This document shows, piece by piece, positions 54,802 through 64,000 of a stretch of DNA of 64,000 nucleotides. A program made the position numbers and the translations under genes. This DNA comes from Oidiodendron maius Zn (lineage: Eukaryota; Ascomycota; Leotiomycetes; Myxotrichaceae), in NCBI GenBank assembly GCA_000827325.1, contig KN832870.1:6286032-6350031 (forward strand), given 5' to 3'. A model generated the notes under the pieces. The model did no database searches, was not told where the DNA came from, and saw only the letters and a list, made by a program, of their open reading frames with translations. Positions within the stretch are counted from its first letter, which is position 1. The number at the start of each line of letters is the position of its first letter.

Positions 54802-55250
54802 TTAGCAAGAGATGGAAACACTCCTGGCTCCATTTGTCAAATAAAACTGCCCATCCTTGTTCGCAATAGCAGTGCAAGAAATTCCGCTATGCTGAACCGT
54901 CGCCTTTCCATGACAATCTGCATCCTCCCAGAACTTGAAAGAGCAGCCGGGTTGGTTGTTGAACTCGTCAAGAATGAAAGCACCGAATAGCCCGCCAACT
55001 TTGAAGTCTATAGGAGGTTCATATTAGCATTTAACTTGTGGATAGAAGCATTTCAACGCCTTGCTTCAGGAGACCGCATTTATCGACTAGTAAGAGAGAA
55101 GCGCTTACTCGTACAGCTGCCGACTGGGCGATCTACACGCTGGTCGGCGACTGGCCCTTGGCAGGAACCATCCTGGTAGACGACAAATTCGTATGGATTC
55201 GCGATAACAACAACGGCCAAGCTAGCTACAGCAAGAACTTTAGTAAGTAT
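54802..55250 (-). CDS. Small secreted protein with 6 Cys; ATG apparently lost (ATA)
   Basis: Exon 1 is 55250-55109 and exon 2 is 55007-54802, joined across a 101-bp intron (GTAAGC donor, CTATAG acceptor, phase 1), giving about 115 residues. The N-terminal residues read LTKVLAVASLAVVVIA, a clear signal peptide. The mature part has six cysteines, in GSCQGP, GSCT, PGCSF, ADCHGK, ISCTAI and the C-terminal SISC. This resembles small secreted cysteine-rich effector-type proteins; no known family is certain. The codon exactly where the initiator is expected (55250-55248) is ATA, a G-to-A change from ATG. No in-frame ATG lies upstream before a stop. It may be a recently inactivated gene, or have a 5' exon joined at the CAG acceptor near 55257. 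Confidence 0.6.
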
Positions 55251-56331
55251 AACAACCTGTGCGAATTTATTAGTATCAAAATATAGCGCATGGCAGGAAT
55301 GTGTACCATTTTGTGCTCCGTGTAGCAGAGTTATTAATGAAAAAAGCAGCTGAATAAACAGTTAAATATGGGATTAGAATGATATTGCAGTAATGCTGTT
55401 AAGAAACTGAGTCGTTGCCGCTGCTTATATACTGGAAATTCTCCGGCCAAGATAATACAACCGGCCATATAAGCACATATAAGCAGAACTCCCAATTACT
55501 TGAGCTTACTGTATTGAAGCCAGCGGAACCATCCGAAGGAGAAAAAATGTTGGTGAATTGCTGTTGGATCGATTCGTAAATCTGGATTTGACCCTCAGAT
55601 CCGCGAAACGCCCTAAAGTCTTAAGTGGATACATCAATAAGGCTACACAGTATGTAAGGTCGCATTTTCCGATACAATTGGTGGAGGTACCAATCAGCAA
55701 AGCATTTATTCCCGCTACACGAAAGGGGAGCGCCTTGGCTGTCCTTGGCTGTCCTTGGCTCGCTAGCTCTATCGACTCTAGACTTAGCAATACCGATTCC
55801 ACTTGTGCCTTTTAGGACAGCTTACTCAGCTCAGCTTAGAAGTACGCGTAGTGGTTACAATGGCACTAGAGTAATATCGGTGAGATTTGAGAAGCTGACA
55901 GTGGGGGGGTTATAGAAAGACAAGCAGTCGCTCTTTTCAACATTGCAGTTTAAGAGAGTCTCTTTCCCACTCGGAGAACTCTATGCCTTTAGCCCATGCA
56001 ATGGATCCAGAAATACAGTTAGATAGTACGTTCGGAAAAGATACTTCAAAATAAAGAGGGCCCAAGTCTTCTCTGAGCAAGCAGCATGAGCTAATACCCT
56101 GCAGTAGCGCGAACGATAATCGATCTAGGCGCGGTTGGCGGCTCCTTGGCAAACTCAGTGGTGGCTATCGGATGTTGTATTGCTCTAGGATCGAGGCCTC
56201 GCGCTTCTTGCCCAAAGAAGCTGTTCTGCCCCATTTCCGCGACCAGACCTCTGCTGTGCAAGGATATCTCATTTTTTTTCCCTTTGTAACCCTACTCTGG
56301 GACAGATCGTCGGCAGCCTGCCGCCACTGTC
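55251..56331. other. Intergenic DNA with a weak coding trace
   Basis: A plus-strand frame at 55558-55815 has no recognised domain. A short direct repeat of a 10-base unit (ttggctgtcc) lies near 55736-55760. Otherwise nothing is seen. Confidence 0.4.
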
Positions 56332-56526
56332 TATCCCCTCGACCAGCAGCCACTGCCCACGCTAGTGAGTTCAGCTGCTCTAATTGGCTCCTAAAGAAAA
56401 TGTACAAAGTTATGAACAGCTATTCCGATTCGAGCAGTTACGGAGTTCGGTAAAGAGTAATCTAAGGATTATTATTGGAGCAAATCCCCTTACTAGCGTG
56501 GGCAGTGGCTGCCGGTCGAGGGGATA
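56332..56526. mobile_element. Tc1/mariner-type MITE, about 190 bp
   Basis: A 191-bp element (56334-56524) has inverted ends of about 35 bp that match at all but two positions, beginning tcccctcgacc. It is flanked by the dinucleotide TA at 56332-56333 and 56525-56526, the duplication typical of Tc1/mariner elements. The interior is non-coding. Confidence 0.75.
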
Positions 56527-57792
56527 CCTCGGATAACCATTGTATGAGCCATATCAACATATTCAGCGCAACACTCCTCACCTATCAGTACACCTACCCC
56601 GTCTAGAATTCCATACTACTTCGCCCTTTTTAGCAAGATATTAGCAAGTTACCCTTTTTAGACACGAGCATAAATATAACTAGAGTAATCCTTTTACAGC
56701 TAGTATTAACCCGCTTTACTTAATAGCTTATTACTGAATCTAAGCTCTACTTCTAACTAAGCAAAATTAAATATAGCCCTCTTAAAACTTAAATACACCC
56801 TTAAAATAATAAGATTACTATCTCCTCACCTGATGCCGAGAACCTTCGCCTAGTAGTCCTCGTACAGTAATTGTCTCGCATTTAAAGTCGTGTATTATAT
56901 ATGCGCTAGTCCCGACTAGACTATTTACTCTCCTGAATATTCCATCTTACAGTAATTACATGGGGCGTTAGTATCGGAGCAATATATTCTATTGGCGAAA
57001 ACCAGCCGCTAAGCGTTGTTCTTGACACTCTGCGAGGGGAGAGCTAGTTTAATATTTCTAAACTCTTTATTTTCCTACTACTACTATCGCTACTATTATA
57101 TCTCTTAATTAGTATATTTAACATTATCGCTAGCTAATATCTAGCTAAAAAAGGGTGAGTGAAGCGATTAACTAGTGTATAGAAATTAGTCAGCTTCTAG
57201 TATCTGGGTGTAATGCAAGCCCATAGCTATTGCGATTCTCTATATACCAGCCGAGTAATCAGAGCCGAGAAGAACTTTCTCATGTGGTCGCAAAACTTAC
57301 TTATGTAAAAGGCTGTGGACTACGTGTGCACATTTTGAGATGGCAGAATGTGTGGATGGCTAGCTGCGAGAGGGACATATCCCGCAATATCTCGCGGCGG
57401 ACTAGGAGTGCCAATACACTCTTCATTAGATGAGGATACTATAGGTCAATATAATGAGCTCGAGGATATAGACAAAGTGTGATATCAGATACATACGTAT
57501 CGATCTAATGTCTCGTCTAGTCTCTTATCCTGCCAACTATTCTGTAATCTGTTATGCTGGTCTTAACATGCTTAACAGGGTATCCACGTATGATTGAACC
57601 AGAACGTGTCATTGTAACCGGCCTATCGCACTGCAGTCTCGAAATAATTTTTCTCCAGAATGCAGGTCTGGAGAGTACTGCACGTAGATACCACGATGTA
57701 GAAATGGTCTAATAAGAAAGCAAGAACAAGTGCTAAAGTAGAAGAGTGCCTCCTTCTATATATGTAACCGTATGCTACAGAATTTGCCCAAA
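56527..57792. other. Intergenic DNA, partly AT-rich
   Basis: About 56560-57200 is AT-rich and may be an old repeat. Short frames such as 57230-57433 are not supported. Confidence 0.4.
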
Positions 57793-58449
57793 TTAAACGA
57801 CCGCGCTCGCTCGAGAAATGACACAGACCCCCGGCCATAGAGCTCGGTCAGGAAAGCGATGGTGGACCTGATCCGCCCAGCCGCAGGAAATGAATTCACA
57901 GTACTCGTTGACGGTGAGCATGCTGCAAAGCAGCCTCGTGAGGTGCGTCAATGCTTCATCTTCGGTCATGTCTCGATATTTTGCTATGGCCAGCGACAGC
58001 TCAGCTTCGCACTGTTCGTCTATCACGGAGGTAAATTTAAGCACGATGGTAAACTGCCGAAGGTTGTGGCACCGGCTTACTTTCTCTACCAGAAAGTTGT
58101 AACCATGCATGCAAATCCACTCTCAGTCAACAGAGAGATACTGGAAGTGGGCCTCGCTCTGGCTCGGTAAAAGAGTTAAGATCCCCAAGTCTAAGCAGTC
58201 GATGTAGTCGATGTGTACGGTGACTAAGCTGAAGTTGACATAAGTCTTGTCGATATCTTGTGCTAGCTTATAGTGCGACTCGTGGCACACTCGTAGCAGT
58301 GATTGATTTGCCTGCCATCTGGGACTCTCTATGAAGTTACCTCCGACGGGCTTCATATATACCGTGCCTGGTGTCATCGAATACACCCAGATCACTATGT
58401 GGATCTCAGGAGGCAGCAAATCAAACAGCGAGAAGGATTCGACATCCAT
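57793..58449 (-). pseudogene. 2EXR-domain protein with an in-frame TGA
   Basis: From the ATG at 58449 the frame reads MDVESFSLFDLLPPEIHIVI, then a SLLRVCHESHYKLAQ block, typical of the fungal 2EXR domain (an F-box-like domain of unknown role). The frame meets a TGA at 58123-58125 after QYLSVD and continues in the same frame with EWICMHGYNFLVEKVSRC to a stop at 57793. Because both parts share one frame and no intron removes the TGA, it is a single nonsense change in an otherwise intact gene of about 218 codons, or the upstream part alone is the real protein. Confidence 0.7.
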
Positions 58450-59322
58450 TGTATGAGCGGGGCGTTCCCGGATGACATGAATTAAATCAAGTCTGTAAGC
58501 CTGGTGCAGAGAGGTTAATTGGTTCGTATCGGACAATGCAGGCACGATTCCGAAGAATGGTGACCTACTCGCGTAACAGTCTTGACTGGATCCCAAAGGG
58601 GGCCACCTCGCTATGCCGCCTTTATGACAGCTGATTAATGTCGATCAATGATGAGGACCGGCAGTTTTTTTTATGGCAACAGCAATGCCAGATGCAGGTA
58701 GACCGATTATTGATGATGTTAGCTCTATACGAACGTGGTAGGCGGGCAGGCTGCTTATGCCCAGTAAAATCATGCAGGGGATCAAAGGCAAGGTTCTTTT
58801 AATTTCGGGAACTTCTAACCACCAATATCTAGTAAGAGCTGCACAGTCAAAATATCTTTTGATTGGAGATGGTCAGTGGGTTCCATCTAATTGATATGCA
58901 TCAAGAATCTGACCCCTGGCACGGACAAACCAGATTTGGACGCGCACGCCATTCTACTGGCATTTAATAGCGCACATATGGAGGCTAGACCCTGCACTGC
59001 TCAACAAGAATACTGTGCCAGTCAGGAAAGGTGGCTTGATAGCGCTAATAAGACCTTATTATCCGCCGCATCCCTCCTAGCTAAAGAAATCCGAACAACC
59101 CTCAGATCTGACCAAACACACACCGCGTATATCCTGGCGATAAATCATATAGCTTCTCCTATCCCGGTTGTGAGAAGAGTTTGTCGCAGTCCGGGCATCT
59201 TAACTAGACACCTACGCTGTCGCTTTCTTGGCTACGGCAATTTCTTCGCACGACATATGTGTCACGGTTCAATTCAATAGTACTATACCTGCATCGATAC
59301 CGCTGCTTCGAAAATTTCCGCT
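58450..59322. other. Intergenic DNA
   Basis: A plus-strand frame at 58891-59280 is protein-like but has no recognised domain. The 2EXR frame is open upstream to 58596 without an obvious start. Confidence 0.35.
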
Positions 59323-59420
59323 GTTGGTCCGTAGTCGGGAAAGTGATTCCGATAATGCTATTATAGATCGGGTCGAAGAGGTTGCCAAGAAAAAGGGACT
59401 TAGCATGGATTCCGCTGAAT
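59323..59420 (+). pseudogene. C-terminal scrap of an aldo/keto reductase
   Basis: A short stretch reads IIDRVEEVAKKKGLSM preceded by DNA, matching the conserved helix near the C-terminus of fungal aldo/keto reductases. The following segment diverges instead of continuing to the expected ALAW block. Only about 30 residues can be compared, so the call is tentative. Confidence 0.5.
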
Positions 59421-60080
59421 TGACCATATACTTCCTTTACTCGGATACAATTTGTTGGTATCAGAATATATAACAGAATAATATCAACGGTCCTATACAG
59501 CCCCATAACTAGCAAAATCATGTTAATTATATACACTCTCTCGTTACGGGATCGGACACTTATCCAACAGCTCCCATTTGTTTTAGCCAGTCTTGTAGAT
59601 GCTAAACTTGTGAGCTTTCTATTCAAGTATTAGCTACCGGTTTGATGACCCGGGTTTCAGGTATTTAGCACATTTCGATTACCGTTCTGACCACTCTCAA
59701 GTTAGCCTTCCACTTCTCGATCGAGCCATTAAGGTTTTAACAAGCAGGGTCCAAAGCTATGGGATATAATTGGCCAGAATAATGAGTGTGTCACCAAAAT
59801 CTATAGGCTGTCTGACTTGAGTATTGGACAATTCAAGCATTAACATCGGCAATCCCTTATTTTTCCCGAGATAAAAACTTTTCATAACTGACCTTTATAT
59901 AAAGAAGCCCTCTAAGCTCAGATAGGAAAACAAAAGGAGCAAACACGAGTAACAGAAATTTTGAACATTATATTTATCATAAAATAACCCATCCTGAAGG
60001 GGTCTCCATCAGCCAAGGGCCAATTCTCAAGAAATATTTAAGCATTCTATACTATAGACCTTTTTAGGTAATTTTAGCTT

Positions 60081-60260
60081 TAAATCAAAGCCTATACTTA
60101 GGCAGACTAAGAAAATATTGAATCGAGATAACTATGCCCCTGTATGTTATACATCTAAGAAACTATAAGAAGCCTTAGATACGCTTTATATAACCCTTAA
60201 AATCCAGTAAGTAACTGGGCCAAATACAGTCTACTGGACCCTTAAATTATCTTGAACAGA
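60081..60260 (+). mobile_element. gag-like fragment of a second copia element (plus strand)
   Basis: The plus strand encodes KKILNRDNYAP followed by a segment like SKKL*EALDTLYITLKIQ*V (stops at TAG/TAA), similar to the start of copia gag polyproteins. It runs in the direction opposite to the copia element beginning at about 60272 and stops where that element's LTR begins. It could be an older element interrupted by the minus-strand one. Confidence 0.5.
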
Positions 60261-60271
60261 GGTAATATAGG

Positions 60272-60493
60272 TGTACAGGTCGTAATCAGAATCAAGGTGA
60301 AACTCAGTTATATTGACTATTGAGTGATACAGAGACAACTAAGGGGTTTAGACTACAGAGCGCAACGCTTATTATAAGCCTGCTTATGTGGCAACATGCG
60401 TAAGCCATTATGACTATATAGTTGTATGCTATTGTGTATATTGCTACTGCTTCTGAGACATCGTGACATATGTGCTTGAAGCCCTAGTCAATA
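60272..60493 (-). repeat. Probable 3' LTR of the copia element
   Basis: On the minus strand a purine-rich tract (aggggag, just above 60493) precedes tattgactagggcttc, which would be the LTR start with TG changed to TA. The other end, ending ...ctgtaca on the minus strand, lies at 60272. The second LTR is outside the window, so the boundaries cannot be confirmed. Confidence 0.4.
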
Positions 60494-63400
60494 CTCCCCT
60501 GGCTGAATACATATGTTTGAGTAAAAACACCTTGAATACCCTCCTTATTTGACCTCCTTTACTAGTGTCAGGAGTCTTATGAACCTTGTATATACTAGTG
60601 ATTTCAGGACCTTAGTTAGGCCATCAGCTGGCATACAGTCTGTAGGTATGTAGGCTAGTTATAGCCTACCCTCTTTGACTTCCTGGTATATTAGGTGGTA
60701 TTGGATAGCTATATGCTTGCTTCTGTAATAAAAGGTAGGGTTCTTAGCTAATGAGAGTGCACCCTGATTATTACCTAGTAAGGTAATATATTCAAGGTCT
60801 TGTCCTGTATAATTTAATCCCTCTAGGAGGTAGTGTATCTAGGTTACCTCTTTAGCTGATTCTGATATGGCTATATACTTAGTCTCTGTACTGGACTGAG
60901 CAACTACTGACTGTCGCTTTGATTGCTATAATACTGGCCCTCCTGCTATAAAACTCACATATCCACTAGTTGACCTGTATATATTACAGTCTCCAGTATA
61001 ATCAGAGTCTGTATATAGCCTGATATCTAGTCCCTGTATGCCTCTATAGGTGATACTATATATTATAGTCCTTTTAAGGTATTATAGAACCCTTCTGGCT
61101 GATCTAATATAAGCTGGTGCTGGATTAACCAGAAACTGTAATAATATAGAGGCTATAAATGCAATATCACACCTAGTCTGAGTGGCTAAGTAGTTGATTC
61201 GCCTGATTAGAGACTGATAGAGCTTGATTTGATCCTTGGAGGCTGTTCCCTGGTAAGGGACTAGTGATTCGCTGGCTCCTGGATCAAGGGGTGTTGATAC
61301 AGCTCTGTATTCTAGTATACCGAACTGATCTAGGGTCTTATGTATGTATATATCCTGATAAAGGGTCACCTGGTGTCTTTGTCTGTCCTATATAAACCTG
61401 ACCCCTAAGAAGTACTGGTACTAGTCTAGGTCTTTTATATTAAAGGCCTCTGATAGCTGCTGCTTCAGTTTCTTAAGCCTCTTTTGCGGTCCAATTAGCA
61501 GGAAATTATCTATATATATAATGATTATCAAGCCTGTATTAGTATATTGATATATATATTGATCTGCAATTAAGGGCAGGTACCCTAGCCTTTTAAGGGC
61601 TGCTTTCAGGGTGAGTTGCTAGAGTCAAGGCGACTGTTTTAGACTATATAAGGCCTTTTGGAGTAATAGGGCTGTATCCCCTGAGTCAAATATATCAGGG
61701 AACAGCTCTAAGCCTTCAGGTAGTTTAATATAGACTTCTTTATTAATATCACTATGTAGGAAGGCTGATTTGATGTCTATCTGGTCTACTACCTAGTTGT
61801 TTGCTACTGCTAGCCCTAGGGTGATCCTCCAGGTAGCTATATATATAACACTAGCAAAGGTTTGATTATAATCCAGGCCATATTGTTATTCATATCCTTT
61901 AACTACCTAGCGTGCCTTATACTGGATAATCTGGTTATTGGCACCACGCTTGATCTTGAATACCCACTTAACACCTAGGGCCTTCTTGCCCTAGGCTTTA
62001 AGGCGGCCCTTGCTGACTAATATAGCTCTCTAGGTCTTATTCTTAATTAAGGACCTTAGTTCTGTATATATAGCTTCCAGCTACTCTGGCTAGTCAGGTG
62101 AGTCCTTAGCCTCTTAGACTATTCTTGGCTCCTTATAGTCCGAAACAGCTGCTATATATCTACTAACCTGTATAGCTAGTAAGGCAGTTGCAAATAGGGC
62201 TGGATTACTCTGGGTATATAATTGAGTGATCTGTTGATTTGAGAGATCTAGGGGAGGCTAGCCCTGGTTACCTTGAGGTGCCTCTATACTCCCCTGACTA
62301 GGCTCCTCTTGATTGATTTGATCAGGTAGTCCTATCTGACTAGGTGTCTCTGAACCTAGTTGAATAGTCGGTGGTTCTGAAGCTCTTGGCTTATTCTTTG
62401 ATCCTTTTGGTTGACCTCTCCCTCTAGATATAGGTGCTAGACTAGAGTCACTATCGCTTTCCTGATCTGCCTCTGTATCGACTACTATAGTCGAAAGGGG
62501 GTTGTACTCCTGATCAAGACCACTGTCTTCCTCTTGGCTAGTAGCTTTAGGGGTGTATCTGATTTCCTTTAGTAGCCGGGTTAAATCAGCTGTATTTTCA
62601 GGGTTATTAGGGTTTTTAAGGACCTTAGAGGCTTCTTCCAGAGGCTCTGATTTATCGAATACACAGTATGATGTTTGTATGATCTTTTGAGCCCTGCCTG
62701 GGAGGTAGATATGGTATATCTTACTCCCTTTAAACCCTACAAGGTAGCCTTCCTTAGTATAAGGGGCTAGCTTTGCGCTCTTGACCCGTCTCTCCTTAGG
62801 GATATTCATATACACCTTATAGCCTAGGACATATAGGTGGCTGATATCCGGTAAGTAGTTAGTGTCTTGTAGTCCTGGTTGGACCTAGCGTTTAAATGCT
62901 TTAGCTGGAGTTATCTTATCAAGTGATAAGGTGGCTATACGATTTGTAACATACACTGCTCCTAGCAGTATTTCAGGCTATAACTCTAGTGGCAGGTTAG
63001 AGTCCTTAATAGCACTCCTTACCTTACTGAATATCGTGCGGTTTGTACACTCTGCAATACTATTCTGTTCAGGTGTGTAGGGAGTGGTGATCTTAGACAG
63101 CATTCCATGTTTCTTCAGGTGCTGAACTAGCTTATATCCACTATACTCCTTGCCCCCATTAATCCGATATGCCTTTACAGTGGTATTCCACTACATCTTA
63201 ACCAGTTGATTGAAATATACAATTGAGTGATATGTATCACCCTTGTTTTTAAAGGACTAGGCCCACCTAGCGTACGTTACGTCATCTGTAAATAGGCTAG
63301 CCCATGTATAGCTATTGAAGCCGACTGGTGATATCTTCTCGATATCAATATACACTAGCTCAAATGCGTTCTGTCGCCTTGATTAAGGTGTACAAGATAT

Positions 63401-64000
63401 ATTCCGAATCGAATTAGCTACCTGGTATATACAGTATAGGCCTAGCTCTGATTGGCTGGCCTTAATCGATATTCCCTTTATAATTAGTGCTGTCTCTTTC
63501 ACCCTATCTAGAGAGGTATATAGTAGACGTTTATACTATAGGACTAAGGGCTTCGGCTCTACTGAGCTTAATAATACATACATAAACATAGGCTCCTTTA
63601 CTACCTTTAGGAAGTGCCCTGACTTAGTAGTCTTGATCAGAGCTACTGGTTCATCGCTACCAGTATAGAGGACTCCCTTCTTAAGGTAGCCTCCCCTAGT
63701 GTATTTTTCAAACAGCTATCCAGAGAAGAGGTTGATTAGTATAGAGGGTAAGTGTAATATATCCTTTAGCTCTAGCTTTAGAGGTTTGCTATCAACACCC
63801 TTGATTTCCATTCTGACTGTGCCACTGCTTAGTGGTGTAGTAGGTCTATTGGCCGTTAATACAGTCTGTAAAGACCTATCGTTTGGAGTGTACGACTTAA
63901 AGTTGGCATACATATATATAATATACAATGCTGCACTATTATTGAAGCACTAGGAGTGTCGGTCTAGCCCTGACCTAGTCGAAAGGGCCACCACTGAGAG
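60272..64000 (-). mobile_element. Ty1/copia retrotransposon, decayed, truncated by the window edge
   Basis: The minus strand encodes, from the right edge, a protease region ending RMEIKGVDSKPLKL with LHLPSILINLFSG (63716-63928), a degraded integrase core, the integrase C-terminus KLAPYTKEGYLVGFKGSKIY and its Ser/Pro-rich linker (62258-62815), a reverse transcriptase with AFLHSDINKEVYIKLPEGL and YIDN where YVDD is expected (about 61500-61800), LATQTRCDIAFI (61369-61082) and an RNase H region (about 60550-60990). Many TAG codons replace expected CAG, so the copy is RIP-like and non-functional. Confidence 0.85.

Overview
The window is genomic DNA of a filamentous ascomycete (Pezizomycotina). The coding genes carry short GT-AG introns, mostly 49 to 66 bp, with CTAAC-like branch sites. 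Families typical of this group are present: a HET protein, a STAND/NLR, Zn2Cys6 regulators, a DUF6604 protein and a 2EXR protein. The repeats look like products of repeat-induced point mutation (RIP): they are dominated by TpA and contain many TAG codons where CAG is expected. I cannot name the species.

Layout. (1) Positions 838-9711 are one large AT-rich element with 39-bp inverted ends and a 10-bp flanking direct repeat. It contains a decayed Tad1-like LINE and an assembly gap whose two sides repeat the same 164 bp. (2) 10932-17202 holds a three-domain NLR (alpha/beta hydrolase, NB-ARC, seven near-identical TPRs) on the minus strand, followed by a plus-strand protein with a fungal STAND N-terminal domain. 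(3) 17860-24306 is a partly dead catabolic neighbourhood: an alcohol dehydrogenase scrap, a SnoaL-like protein, an intact copper amine oxidase and a succinate-semialdehyde dehydrogenase relic. (4) 25433-30992 has an F-box/LRR-like protein, a small secreted 8-cysteine protein, a HET protein and a 3'-5' exonuclease relic. (5) 31669-41898 looks like a xyloglucan or plant-polysaccharide locus: a GH12 endoglucanase, a dead GH31 glycosidase, a large C2H2 plus Zn2Cys6 regulator and a broken sugar transporter. (6) 42369-43037 has two adjacent short inverted-repeat elements, followed by a DUF6604 protein, a DHA1 drug-type MFS transporter and a Zn2Cys6 regulator. (7) 50481-55250 holds relics of a regulator and an NRPS-like enzyme, an intact arrestin-like trafficking adaptor, and a small secreted 6-cysteine protein that appears to have lost its ATG. 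(8) 56332 to the end has a mariner-type MITE, a 2EXR gene with an in-frame stop, an aldo-keto reductase scrap and a minus-strand Ty1/copia element that runs off the window.

The window reads as a fast-evolving accessory region between two repeat blocks. It has many half-dead metabolic genes beside allorecognition or immunity-type genes. The strongest unexplained signals are a repeat found three times in the same orientation just downstream of three unrelated genes, the alternating two-unit structure of the NLR repeats, and the small secreted gene with an ATA start. All domain calls come from reading translations by eye; no database search was run.
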